A stretch of DNA of 64,000 nucleotides from Ananas comosus (taxonomy: Eukaryota; Streptophyta; Magnoliopsida; Poales; Bromeliaceae): contig NC_033621.1 of assembly GCF_001540865.1 (NCBI RefSeq), positions 21,650,963 through 21,714,962 of the forward strand, written 5' to 3'. The translations under genes and the position numbers were made by a program. A model generated the notes under the pieces. The model was not told the origin of the DNA. It saw nothing but the letters and a program-made list of their open reading frames with translations, and did not search any database. Positions 45,705 to 58,009 of this stretch are shown piece by piece. Positions within the stretch are counted from its first letter, which is position 1. Every line of letters begins with the position of its first letter.

Positions 45705-46984
45705 GGAAAAATTTCAAATACCACCCATGTGGCTTCACACTTCACTTTAGTACCATGTGGTTTAAAATGTATCAGGGCATGTTAGTTTCACCGTAAGTGA
45801 ACTTTGAGTTGAAATAAATTTTGGGTTGAGCTAGAGTTCAGGTAAAAATTACTTCACTTCCGCTATTTATTTTTTGTTGTGCAAGTGAAGTTCTGTCAGT
45901 TCTGCTGTTTGTTTAGTAATAAATAGATGACGTAGAGAATGTAGTTCTCCACTTCCGTTATTTGTTTCACCGAAAACTATTTAATCCGTACACCTCCGGT
46001 AAACTTACCTCATAATAAATGACATTACTTTTTATTTTGTAACTTAGTAAATAAAAAATTATAATAAATAAAAAATAATATAATTATATATATAATTATA
46101 AAATAAAATTTAAAAAATTATATTAATTTTTTTTGCATATAACAAATAAAATTCTAAAGTTAAAAAATTATTAACATTTAACAAATATTTGAAATATATA
46201 AATTAAATAAAAGATATATTGAAACTTAAATTATATATTATATAGGATAAGTGTTTAAAAAAGTGAAAAAAAAAGTAATAATACAAACGATATCGGAGAA
46301 GGATTAAAGAACCAAAACACAAAAAAGAAGAAGAAGATGATGAATAATATAACCTGCACCGCCGATGGAGAATCGGGCTCCGGAATGATCGGGATCGAAG
46401 AAGATGGAGGAGCAGGCTTGGGAGAGAGAGGCTTTTTTTTTTTTGGGTCCGTAGAGAAAAAGGGAGGGGGTGAACGTGGAGGCGTAAGGGGAGAGAAGAG
46501 AGGGAGAGTAACCCTAACGTTATGAGTGTAATTAAAGTTTTCAAACTATTTCTCTTCACCTCACCGAAATTGACTTTGCCCACTAAGAAGGCGAAGTCAA
46601 CTTCGATATTTTGGATGAAGTGAACTTTCGACCGTAATAATATTACGGTGACCCAAACAGCGGAAGTGGTCAGTTTTTACCGAAAACTACTTCCCCATCC
46701 TCATTCATAGTGAAACGAATATGCCCTTAGTGTCCTGTGGTTTTATTTTTATCCTTTTATTATTGATTCCACTTTAAATCAGTGATAAAGTTAAAACTAA
46801 AATATATTTAAGTGAATATTGAATAAACCTAGGCGGAGTATATAATTTCACGAATTATTAACGGAGAAGCTGACAAAAAGATAAAAATAAAATCACATAA
46901 CACTTATTTGATACACTTTAAACTATAGGATACTAACATGAGAAAATGCGAAACCACGGGGGTGATATATGAAGTTTATCCTTT
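45705..46984. mobile_element. Palindromic GTACC/GTGGTTT repeat, third copy, split by another element
   Basis: The left arm (TCAAATACCACCCATGTGGC to TTTAAAATGTATCA) stops at 45774 and resumes at 46727 (TTAGTGTCCTGTGGTTTTAT), continuing to the mirrored end GAAACCACGGGGGTGATATA. Compared with the intact copy at 29.4 kb, the interruption falls within GTATCAAGTTAGTACC. Confidence 0.75.
45775..46726. mobile_element. MITE of ~950 bp inserted in the palindromic repeat
   Basis: Left end GGGCATGTTAGTTTCACCGT and right end (reverse complement GGGCATATTCGTTTCACTAT) are terminal inverted repeats. The flanks are TCA and TTA, so a 3-bp target duplication with one mismatch is possible. A GA-rich block at about 46315-46510 gives a 126-codon ORF on the minus strand that is low-complexity and not believable. 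Confidence 0.78.
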
Positions 46985-48136
46985 AAATAAAAGCGAACCT
47001 TTCTCTACAAATTGTATCACCTAATTTTTTTTTTTTTTTTTCAACTAAGAATCAACAAAAGGTCAATAAATTCTGCAATTCTCGGAAGAAAAATTATAGA
47101 GATTACAATTTTTTTTTTTTTTATTGTAGACTTAGCATTTCTAGTAAATAAGTGCGTCGACTGTCCGTCGAAAGGATAGTTTTGAGTCTGATGAGCTTCA
47201 ACTCACCTAGAAGATAACAAAATCACCGAGAAAAGGAAATCCGACGATAATACGAGGGAATTTTTTTCCATGTACCTTCCACATGATAATGATCGGCAGC
47301 ACGCTTATAGTGCGAACAGCATACACAGGCATTTTCTGCACATACAACTGTCAGAAAACAACACATAGCTAGGCGACACTCAAATCGTAATGATTCGAAT
47401 CTGGAATAAATGGATCTGAAAATCTGTTTTGATATATCCTACGAAACAATCATTTCTCCTACAAGCTTAAGCCATTAGAAGCATGCGAAAAAAGGGAGAC
47501 CACACAAACATTGGAAAGCACATAAATGAATTGGTAACAATAAAAACGTAAAATGGGTGTTTCACTTATGGTTTAAGAAATGAAAAAAGGAAAAAAAAGA
47601 AAAAGAAAAAAAGAGAGAAAATTAGCCCCTACAACATAATCTCTGAAAGAAAAACTGAGGCTTCTCTCGATCTAACAGAGATGAGATGATTTAATATCTT
47701 CGACAAAATTTGGTAAGCACTTTTGGTTGACCACGGAACACAAAGGTGCGGCGACTCCTGATGAACCCTTAACAGTTTCGAATCCCAATAAGACTTCATC
47801 TTTCTAAAGGAATTGAGTAAAACTGATCATGAAATTAGCGAAGTATATACTTCTGTTGGCAGTGCAGTTTCATTGAATCTGATGAGTCAGTCATACGAAC
47901 ATTAACCGAGTCCAGTGCGTCTGCTTGATGAGTAATTTATTCCTACTTTGTCAATATCACTACACTACGGATGAACCGAGTCCAATGTGTCTGCTTGATG
48001 AGTAATTTATTCCTACTTTGTCAATATCACCATGCCACGGATGTCGCAGCTCGTGTCAATCTGCCGACTACTGCAGACTATTGGCGCTTCTAATAATATT
48101 ACGTAGATGGAACCTTGTAAGCGAACTGTGTGTTGA
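46985..48136. other. Downstream flank of the mitochondrial carrier gene
   Basis: Mostly AT-rich with poly-T and poly-A tracts and no recognised gene. The rightmost part is probably the 3' UTR of the carrier gene and contains the 70-bp tandem repeat described separately. Confidence 0.5.
47904..48043. repeat. 70-bp tandem duplication in the carrier 3' region
   Basis: Two adjacent units starting AACCGAGTCCARTGYGTCTG (47904-47973 and 47974-48043) differ at only a few positions. They lie about 95-230 bases downstream of the carrier stop codon. Confidence 0.9.
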
Positions 48137-51100
48137 TCATGATGTGTTCCTTTGGTGTAAGACATACTTAACCACTTCGTAAAAGGAAACGACGATCCCA
48201 ACAGAGGGCCCAGCCCGCCCAACTCGTGGGCCTACACCTGTGAAGAGACCCTTCACTCCGCCACTCCTGGAAAGAGAAATAGCATGTGTTGATCTCTCAA
48301 AAGAATAGCATGTAATGACTAGTGAGGCCCTTGTGAAGTGTGAACTTTAACTAAAACTTTCTAAAAAAAATTGACACTATAGTTTCGACCAGCAAGTGTT
48401 TTAAGCAGTCCAAATTATCAAGGGATAGTTCTAGTTCTGGTTTCAGTCCTAGCTGCTAAAGTTTTGGTCCCATTGATTTGTGGTTTCAGTTGCCAGCTAC
48501 ATATGTTGAAAAGCCTCTGAAGGTGAAAAGAACATGAAATTAATACAATAACTAGAAATTTTATAATAATGCAAGTTATTTCAACAATAATTTGATACTA
48601 ACCAAGCCAATTGATTGTTAAAATCTGACAGTGCAAACAAACTTTAGTCGACTAGAGAGAGACACTGCAAAACAAAATATTCTCAAGATCTCTTCAAAAA
48701 ACAACAGAAAATGTTTTCAGTTTCGGAGGTCCGATTTTCAGGTCAAAGCCAATCCAAATTGTTAAATTAAATGAAACAACTGTTTTTCTCCAAAAGCTTA
48801 CGTTGATAGAAAATGGTGTTTTCATATTTTTATATTTAACACTCCCGCACGTCTGAACTCGAGACTCTTTTATAGGTCCATGACGTGGATTTGAATTAAA
48901 TTAGAGAAAATTAATTATGTTAGGAGCCTAACATATCTCAAACTTAGGACCTCCTGTTTTGCTACCATATTAAATATATGAAATAATCGTTATTCTCTAA
49001 AAGTTGGTAGAGAACGGTGTTTTTATATTCTTACATTTAACACTCTCCTTCACATCTAGGCTCAAGAGTTTCTGCTAGGCCCATGACGTGGACTTGATTA
49101 AACAGGAAGAAATCAATAATGCTAGGAGCTTAGCGTAACTCGAACTCAAGGCCTTCTACTCTGATATTTTAATATGTGAAACAACCGTTTTCTCTAAAAG
49201 CTTAAACTGATAGAGAATGGTGTTTTTATATTTTTATATTTATCACAAACTAAAATGTCTCAGTTTTTAAGTGTTTTCATCTCAAATTTCAAATCATTGT
49301 CAGCATAGTAACAATAAACCTCTATGCCCAAAAATAATAATAACAGGAATTAACTTAAATACGTAAGTTGGTTGATGAAGCTACTTCACATATCTCTCGT
49401 CAACATGATAGCATGAAGAACATATGAAGATGAGTATGAATAGAAAGCAAAGGTAAAGGGACATTCGGTGGCCCTGACAATGCAACACTAACTTAGTATG
49501 TGCATTAAATGCAAACTTGAATTATGGAAGATTGAAGAAGAATACCTCCAAATGTCCAATAATGTTTGCCTTGTAGTCATTTTCATAGCCTTCTCTGGAT
49601 CCTTCTGAAATGAATATGCTTAAGTGTCAGTGTAGCATACAACTGTGCATAACAAGTACAAGTATGGTAATTTATATAGTAAGTTCCTGGCTTGTAAGAT
49701 AACTTCAGCAAGGTCCGAACTTTTCATCTTTCTATGCAAGTCCCTGAATTGTTAGTTTTTCTTTCACAAAACTCCCGACTAAAGATATTCTTGGGAAATC
49801 TAAGAATAAATACCAGCATTTTTCCCTTAGATCCCCATGTTGTTTGCAGATTCACCCTTGTAAACATCATAGACGCATCTCTTTACTAAAACTTTACCCC
49901 TCCTCACATAATAATCTAACTTTATCAACGTCAAATACATATCAAATTAAAAGGGAAAACATATTATGGTGAAAGGATAAAAGATAAGCCTATTACCAAA
50001 ATATTACCAAAAGTTCCAAAATTCTATTGAAAGATGCTCACCAGGGACTTCTTTGTAAGAAAAAAATTAAAATTAAAGGGCCTACATGAAAAGATGAAAA
50101 GTTAGGTTTTTTTAAAAAATTGTCCTAAAAGCTGGGGACTTAAATAGATATTTCGGTAACTAGTACTCTTCTGAGTTAATTCAGGAAAAATTCCAGCAAC
50201 AAACAGGAAAAGTGTGTACAAAATTTAAAACAAACAAGCCAAAGAACATAATGGAACCAAGTGTTCTTTACATAATTACTGTTAGGTGATATCTTTCTTC
50301 AAATGGTTGCTATTCATAGTTCTAATAATACTAAAATAAATGGTGAGGAATGAGGATGAAAAGATACACAGAAGATATAAAGAAACCAACCTCAATTTGT
50401 CTCCTTGTTTTTGCAACATCTAGGGGGCATGTAGCAGCAGCAGCAAGAGTACCTGCTACAAAACCAGCTGAGAAATTTGCTCCTAAAACGCTAGCTGCAT
50501 TGCCCTCCTCACCAACTAAAGCAAGGAGTTTCCGACGAGTCTGCAGAAAATATTCAACCAACATGCTAAGTGGCCAAAATAAAATGATATGATTGCATGT
50601 TGGATGAAAATAACAGATATTAACACAACTGAGGGAAGGCTTCAACAGGTCAAGAAGAAAAGCATATAATCGTAAAATCTCATTAGTTTTTTTGCAAACT
50701 GAAATTCAATACAGTAACTTTATTTGTAAAATTGCAACTAAGTTATTTCCTGTTTCAGTTTAACCCAAAAGGCTTGACTTTGTGAAAAGAAAAATAAATT
50801 ACAGTTAGCAAATATCACTATATCAACCATTCCATTGAGGCTTTTCACACCAGATTAGACTTTGTGAGCTGACTTAATTGTTTGAACAAAACAAAACTAA
50901 GAAATATTCAACAACTAGTGAGACTTTTGCACCAAATCAAGCATTCTGGACCAAATTGTTATGGGAAAAAAGTTAGTACATTTTATTTAACGAGATCAAA
51001 TTAGTGAATCACATTACAATCTGGAAAAAGTTTTAAAGGGCTTTTGTGATTTTAAATCTGAAACCAAGAGCACAAAATATTGTCATCGAATGAGACCTCA

Positions 51101-54100
51101 CCGGCTCAAGAGTACCCCAGCATATAGCAGAAAAAGGAACATCACGAGCAAGTTGTGCACCCACACCAGTCCACAGAATACGATAGTTTTGTACTGCTTG
51201 CAATGTCAAAACATTAATGGCAATTTCTTTTCACAAAAGGCAGCTAACATAAAACAAATTTACAGGTATGTAGTCTAATGATGACAACGAAAATTGAATC
51301 CAATTGCTACCATCCAAAGGAAAAAATGATGCTGTTCATACTAATGCAAGGATAACATGCAAAAATGAATACAAAGAATGGAGGTAAAATGCATACTAGT
51401 TTGACTTGTATTCTTTAATGGTGATAGAACACCAAGTAATGTTTTCCACATTCCAGGGGCCTTCACTCCAGTTTGAAACTCTTTATATGCCTGTAAATGG
51501 TGAAACAAGTAACTACCTGCTTAGGATTTCTAGCAAGCAATATTAAGCAGCAAAGTATGAGAAAACCTGATTTTGTAAAAATTCAAAAGGCAAATGCAGA
51601 TAAACAGCTTTCGAGATTAGCGCACACATAAAAAACAATTTTCATCGGACTGAGTCGCCCGCATGTTTGGAACATGAAACAATGAAAGAATGCGATATTA
51701 TTAAAAGCCAAGGATCCTAAATGAAATATGTATGGGTCTCTTGATTTGGAAAATCTATGAATACATGAATTTACGATTATACCTGCATGCGTGTCCTTGC
51801 CAGCTCTATTGGAGAACAAGCTATGCATGCTAATGAGCGTGCAACTGAACCTGCAACTAGTGGAGCATATGGTGTTAAACTAGGAGCATTGCAGGTTGTG
51901 AAATCTTCAATCCAGTTGCGAAATATGTCATAACAGGGTAAGTATATTCCAACCTGTTAGCAAATCATAAGAATATTAAATTAGGTGTTAAATAAATGAG
52001 ATCCATCAGCTAACATATGCAATTAAATATAATAGTCATGCATTCAAATGGTATTCCTTATACTTTAGCAACATATTGTTTCTGGTCAATAATAATCTAA
52101 AAAGGATGAAGAACTCACTGTTGGTATAGCTAATGCTAAGCCTGCATTTGTGCCCCTCCATAATCTAGCAAATCCCTCCTGATGTTTGCAACCCAATTAG
52201 GAAAAAATAAATAAATAAAGGGAAAGCAAATAAGATGAAGTGTAACTTGTCAACATAAAGAAAGAGAGAAAAATTAGCAAGGAATAAAATCAATTAGTCA
52301 CTGCTCTCACCTGTCTAACTACTTTAAAAAAGACGTCCAAAGTTCCTTTGTACTGAAAACAATCAGAGGGGCAGACTGGCTCTGTCCCAAATATTACACT
52401 GCGAGTACATGTTGGTGAACATCTGAAATCTGAAAGCATCTGCACATCATTTTAATAAGTTAGCAGCTAAGAAAAGATAAGACGAAGAATAAGATGTTTT
52501 ATTTAAGTGGATTAGACCATCGGAAAATATAAAATGCTATCTATATCCTCGATGAAATGATGCATAAATAATACTGTATCTTATCCATATCTCGCCATGT
52601 CACAAGGCAAGTAGATGTGAGAAACAAACATATACATAATACATTTCTCTCTCATTGGTGATGGTAAGATGTGAGAAACAAATATATACATAATACATTT
52701 CTCTCTCATTGGTGATGGTAAGATAACGTTTGCCTAGGAAAAATGGAAATAAAAACAATAAGCCAAGCCATCTCTACTCTTTAAAACGTCAAAGCCACTT
52801 CATTGAGGAATTCATACTTGATAGAGCTGTCAGAACACTCAATCGAAATAATCAAGTGAAAGTAACATTTTTTTTATTTTATATTTGTAGTCCTTTGATA
52901 GTCAGAGATATGCATTTAGTTAAACAGTATTTGCTTGTGATTGTGCTCCTCTGTAAAAGAGACCTAGAAAGGCTCAAATTCAGGCTCTATCCTGAGAATA
53001 AACTTCCACTATATATCATCAGGTTGGCTAAATTGAATGTAATATATAACCATTCAATTTGTGAAGGAAAAGATGCCTATCTGCCCGAGACATGTTAATC
53101 CTGTGCTTTCTTTTCCTCAGTTTTTGTTTTTGGTTGTTTTTAGTTTGTCCTCTCCACATCACTATTCAACCATTCAAACTACTCTGATAATATTGCAACA
53201 TTTTTTCAGCAAGAGGTCATTACTGAAATAATGGCACAATCCTTAGACTGAGCTCTACACATCAAAGTTGTCAACAGTGGCTGCTTAAGTACCTACATAA
53301 TCCAAACGCTTCTTTGTGCGCACAACTTCCCCTCAATTCCAATTTCACAGTGCCATAGTTTATAAATGATCTGAGCTCGATGGAAGAGTACAACAGATTC
53401 ATCTTCCCTAGCCTTACAAACTCAAGTCAATTAATATCTATATTTTAATGCAAATGCTATAACAGCAGATAGACAAAAATCCATTTGCACATATGTTGCA
53501 TATAGCCATGCACATATCCATACATGCATACAAATAGAACCTTACTTTGACTCTATCGCTTATCTTATATGCCAACAAGAGATCTAAGATAGCCATAACA
53601 TATCCCCTCACATTAAACACCCAAAGGATGCACAAACTACATAAATTATAACACGTCACTTACAGTTTCTGTAAACTCAAATGTAAACACTTTCACCACT
53701 GCAGTCGCTCTCTGCCTGCTAATTTATCAATACTTATGTGCTAATGATGTCTTCTATGCATGGTCAGCCTCTTTCATTCGAGATTATAGTTTTTAACTAT
53801 CTCAACCCATTCAGCCTCCTAGAATCAACTTTTGCACAAATGCCAAAAGGCACGGCATGAGTCCATCGTAATTGAATTCGCCATCAAAATTACTAACTTT
53901 CTTAAAATCAAGAAAAGAGAGGAACACAAAAGTGACAGAGATCATACTTCGCTCGGCCCGAGGGACGCCATTCGTCCACATTGATGCTGCGAGGGGTGAT
54001 AATACGGAACCCCAGCCGCCTGCGCCTGTAACCTCGTCTGCAACCAAAATCAAAGCAAATAGCTGAGCCCTAAAACTAAATCCCTAGCTAAATAACACCA

Positions 54101-54363
54101 AAATTCACACGAAAAACAACACAAAATTCATCTAGGGCCAAAAAACAAGAGACAAATTACACACGATCACGCTGGGGTTTCGAAACCGATCACCTTCGCC
54201 ACATCGAGGGGGTTGACGATGATCGCGGAGAGGAACGCGGCTCCGGCGGCGGAGAGCGCCCGCTCGGCGAACCCCAACTCCGCGTCGGCCGCCGATCCGC
54301 CGCGTCGCCGCCGGGCGCCGGGCGCGGGAGGTTGTCGAAGTCGACCCGCGACGCCGCGCTCAT
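48137..54363 (-). CDS. Mitochondrial carrier, MTM1 / SLC25A39-40 type; exon 1 frame broken
   Basis: An inner-membrane carrier of the MTM1 group, linked in other organisms to mitochondrial glutathione import, manganese loading of superoxide dismutase and Fe-S metabolism; the role here is inferred. Ten exons on the minus strand: 54363-54194, 54037-53948, 52439-52311, 52178-52119, 51953-51783, 51490-51397, 51196-51102, 50540-50391, 49604-49546 and 48266-48137, about 382 residues. The three carrier signatures are NPLDVAKTR (exon 1/2 junction), SPIELARTRMQ (exon 5) and CPLDVAKTRRQ (exon 8), each opening a repeat of two membrane helices. A Cys-rich matrix loop (CSPTCTR, CPSDCFQYKG) in exon 3 is typical of this group. 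Exons 2-10 join perfectly. In exon 1 the ATG reading MSAASRVDFDNLP is in a different frame from AELGFAERALSAAGA. One base is missing in a GC-rich run between about 54270 and 54325. An indel in the sequence or a null allele are both possible. Confidence 0.9.
48780..49260. repeat. ~202-bp tandem repeat in the last carrier intron
   Basis: Landmarks AATGGTGTTTTTNATATT, then TTTAACACTC, then TAGGNCCATGACGTGGA recur with a spacing of about 201-202 bases (for example 48812, 49013 and 49215). Two full units and a partial third are seen, moderately diverged. Confidence 0.8.
52613..52722. repeat. 54-bp tandem duplication in a carrier intron
   Basis: AGATGTGAGAAACAAACATA through TGGTGATGGTA occurs twice in direct succession with two differences, in the intron between exons 2 and 3. 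Confidence 0.9.
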
Positions 54364-54425
54364 CCAAGAGGGGAGGTTGTGGCGCGAACACCCCACCATC
54401 GTTCTCTTCCCCCTTCAGTTTGTGG

Positions 54426-54433
54426 AAACCCTA
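54426..54433. promoter_or_regulatory. Telo-box-like motif upstream of the carrier start
   Basis: The plus strand reads AAACCCTA about 63 bases upstream of the carrier ATG, likely in its leader or core promoter. The assignment rests on motif and position only. Confidence 0.35.
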
Positions 54434-54439
54434 GGAGAG

Positions 54440-54767
54440 GGGAGAGGTGGGCGGAGCCGCAACGTGTGGGAGCGAAGAGGACACCGCTCCTCTCTTTTAG
54501 GAGGAGGGAAACGAGAGGGAGGAGACGAAGAAGCCCCCGCTACCTTCGTCGCTTCTAGAAGCCCCGGGCCCCCTTATAGGACCCGTGGCGCATGCGGAAG
54601 CGTGATATCCACCCTTGGATCAGGGCTTCATCCCCCTACGGCGGTGGGATGTTACGCTGACACGTGGGCCCCGCACTTGCGGGTCCCACATGTCAGTGTA
54701 ACGACGTGTGGTCCGTTATTTTAGTTGGTCCTATTTTTTTTTTTGTGCCTTTTTTTCTTTTTTTCTC

Positions 54768-54798
<31 letters not shown>

Positions 54799-56360
54799 TT
54801 AGTTTTTGCAATTCGAGCATATTGTTACACACATTTTTATGTCTTTAATTTTGGTCTGCATAGGTATTAAAACACTGCTAGTGAAAATCGAACTGCATTA
54901 AAAAAAAAATTATAAAAAAAAAACCGCTTGGTCAAAGGAGATAGGAGGGATTGGAATTTTATGCGGTTGGGCGCACAAAAGGTTTTATGCGGTCAAATGG
55001 GATACGGTAGGAATTTTGGAATATTATTATAGTTTCTTGGAGGAAAAGGCAGCAACGAGGTTGCATGAATTTGTCGTCAATTTGTCAGCTCACGGCTTCT
55101 GTCACGGCTCCGAGCATAGTTAGTTAAATAGTTTTTGACCCGTGCGATACACGGATAATATAATAATATAAAATAATAAAAATTATTATGTGATGATAAA
55201 AAAAATATTCTAATTAATATTATATATTTTTAACAAATAAAGAAATATACTATCAATCTTAACTATAATAATACATAATAAAGTATAAAAGCTAGAGAAA
55301 AAAAGTTATGGGCCAAAGTAAATACTCAAGTAAAAAGCAAAATTCAACCATACTCTATTATCTATAAATTGTGTGCAAAATAATTCACATTTATATATTG
55401 ATGTGCAAAACGAAATGATAACTAAAATTGGTATGAAAAATTACAAATAACATTAATAATTAAGAACTAACTCTAGGCTATTCACCACCTCTGGACGATG
55501 AAATTCAAATATAGTATACAGACAAATGACTCTGACTTTGATCTTCCATTTGTCTCCAAGAGGAGTGATGTCACGTATAGAATCATACCCAAGTGCCATA
55601 TTCTGAGAACAATAAGACATCCAAGAAAAAAAATTAATACTTACTTCGTATTTAAATAATAAAATAAAAATAATATGTTCTATTTTAAAGTATTGACATC
55701 TAAGAACTAAGAAAATTACAGAAGGAGCGATAGTAGGAAAAAAAAAATTACGAAGTAAAAATTATAGAAGAAGTGATAGTATGGAAGTGACATGCAATAT
55801 TTATATCTATACTATTTATAAAAGCGTGAGTTTTGAATTTTTTTCTCTTTCCAAAAATGCCTCTATTCTTTTTTACTAATATTTTTATGTTCAGTAATTT
55901 TCAACCAATCATTTTAAATAATTAACTAAGTAATAATTTATTCTAAAATAAAGATATTAATTTTTTGTAATTAGATCTAATGATTGAAAATAAAAATATC
56001 TGTCACTTTTTGTGACAATAATACCCTCGCATTTATATCATATTTTCTATCTACGTGTTTCTTAAATATTTTCCTTCTTACGTGTAATATCCGCACCCAC
56101 CAATTCTTTCGCAACGTAATATCTGTGAATTTCTCAAATATCTCATTAGTCCACCTACCATACACATCCACTACCTACATAGTATCCAGTTAACCTTTCT
56201 CATACGTAATATGACCTAAGTAAGTAAATAAGAGATTAAGATAGTTTATATTTAAATATAAAATATAGAAGGTTCACATAATATATTTAATTATTATAAT
56301 TTATATTTATAAATAAAATATATTTAAAATATATTATATAATAATGTATTTTTATAAAAA
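54440..56360. other. Upstream of the carrier gene; AT-rich intergenic
   Basis: 54440-54720 is GC-rich and holds the carrier promoter. It contains the inverted pair GACACGTGGGCCCCGC at 54659-54674 and, reversed, GCGGGTCCCACATGTC at about 54678-54694, and an ACGTG core. From 54730 onward the sequence is AT-rich with T tracts and a short (TA)n. The phrase GACCCGTGCGATACACGG near 55138 resembles the end of a dispersed plant repeat, but I cannot define an element. Confidence 0.5.
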
Positions 56361-56700
56361 ATAATATATATATATATATATATATATATCAAAGAGAGAG
56401 AGGGGTCTACTGGGCCCCTCTCTCTCAGGCGGTCCACGAGGTGAAGCCCACCTCGTGGACCGCGTGCATAATGGAATGAACCCCGCAGCATGAAGCCCGC
56501 CATTTTTCCTGTAGCTTTTTTTTTTTTTCCGCTTGAATGGAGCGGAAAACGAAGACTAATTTGTCCACGAGGTGACGCCCTCGAGCAAGACGTGATCCAA
56601 CGCCGCGGCCCTATTGCTCCCGGCAACGGCCAGGGCGGCGGAGGAGGACGACGACGATGACACGGACGACTTCGGCTAAACCGCGATACGACGAGTCCGC
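56361..56700. other. GC-rich island with strong hairpins
   Basis: It lies after (TA)n and starts with GAGAGAGGGGTCTACTGGG, whose GAGAGAGGGG pairs with CCCCTCTCTC. Next comes GGTCCACGAGGTG pairing perfectly with CACCTCGTGGACC across a 5-base loop (56434-56464). A third GTCCACGAGGTG follows near 56564. The 3' part is codon-like in composition (GGCGGCGGAGGAGGACGACG) but has no long ORF. It could be a captured gene fragment. Confidence 0.55.
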
Positions 56701-56744
56701 GACCGCCAGCCCTGTTTTTTTGGGCGAATGATTCGCGAATCTCG

Positions 56745-57000
56745 AATCATTCGCGAATAATTATTTTTGATGAAAAAAAAGTGTATTTTTTTGAATTTTT
56801 CAGAAAAATATTGATGCGGCCATTTAATTAGCTTTTTAAAAAATTTGGAAATAATTCACGAATTATTCTTGAATTAACTTCGCGAATAATTATTTTTGAC
56901 GAAAAAAAAGTGTTTTTTTTCGAATTTTTCAGAAAAATACTGATGCGGCCGTTTAATTAGCTTTTTCAAAAATTTGCGAATAATTCGCGAATTAACTAAC
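56745..57000. repeat. ~129-bp tandem duplication rich in TTCGCGAAT
   Basis: Units start TCGCGAATAATTATTTTTGA at about 56751 and 56880, each continuing through GATGCGGCCNTTTAATTAGC. ATTCGCGAAT-like palindromes occur at least five times in 56720-57000. Confidence 0.8.
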
Positions 57001-57716
57001 TATGGCTCTGAGTCGGCTTGATATACTGAAAGATTTAAATATTCATTGTCACTAATCGTATCTACCATAATAAGATACCAGTATAATAGCAAAATTTAAA
57101 ATTTATATTTTTTAGATTAGTCAGTAATATTTTCAATAAAATTCAAAATTTTAATAAAGATATAAAATGAGTAATTATAATATATTTTTATTTAAAAAAT
57201 AAATATTTTTTTCTATTATGTTTCGGCGCACATGCATTTTTAATGAAAGACGCGCATCTTGTCCTATCGTGTCTGTAAATTTATGATACGACACGTGCCA
57301 AGATATTTAAATCCTTGAATATACCCGGACCCACTTAAGCCCGTTTAGTGTAACGGTTACATAAATAGCATGGGCCCATTAAATTTAAAAAATTCAATTG
57401 AAAGATAATAATATTTGATTAACGGTCATGGAAACTTCGTATAATAGGAAAAGCATAAGTTTTTATTGAAGGTCTTTTTTCAGTATCATTATCAGTTTTT
57501 ATTGTTTTAAACACTAGTTTTATATAATTCTTATTATTGATAAAGGAATTTTTTTTTTATTATCATTGTTCGTTCGATTGAATGCGTCACGGCAGATGAA
57601 AACTTTTTTCAAAACTTTAGAAAGAGAAAAAATTTATTTTTTTTACCAAAAATGATTATAAGCAATCTATTATTTTCTCTTACATGTTTTCCTATAGAAT
57701 ACTATATATATATATA
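57001..57716. other. Intergenic, no gene recognised
   Basis: AT-rich sequence with no ORF of note. The block ATGATTATAAGCAATCTATT near 57652 recurs as ATGATTGTGAGCAATCATTA and ATGATTGCAAGCAATCTATC near 58627-58680, on the other side of the two (TA)n elements. Confidence 0.5.
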
Positions 57717-57926
57717 GTTGAGCTAGGGTATTTTTACAAGTATCACCCCGATGGTGCTATTAGGTTTTTAGCCATTGGATCTACTTTTTAATTACTAATA
57801 GTCCTTGGATCAAGCACTATTCCACTTACCACCACCTATCACCATCATCTCAACCTCACATCTCTCCATCCAAGGGCTAAAAACACTAAAGCACCACCCA
57901 GGGAATACTTATAAAAGTATTCTAGC

Positions 57927-57931
<5 letters not shown>
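57717..57931. mobile_element. Short-type (TA)n/(TC)n-flanked element, copy 4
   Basis: Ends GTTGAGCTAGGGTATTTT and (right, reverse complement) TGGAGCTAGAATACTTTT. It is preceded by (TA)n and followed by a long (TC)n. The interior is the inverted counterpart of the copy at 33317-33545. Confidence 0.82.

Positions 57932-58009
<78 letters not shown>
57931..58009. repeat. (TC)n(TA)n compound microsatellite between two elements
   Basis: About 64 bases of TC with one imperfection pass into 15 bases of TA. The tract directly joins a short-type and a long-type element. Confidence 0.95.

Noticed and set aside
46203..46583. 126-codon minus-strand ORF
   Set aside because: Leu/Ser-rich translation of a GA-rich part of a MITE, without any conserved motif.
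54167..54399. Independent small gene MVGCSRHNLPSWMSAASRV
   Set aside because: The N-terminus MSAASRVDFDNL matches the start expected for the mitochondrial carrier; the separate reading arises from the one-base frame break.
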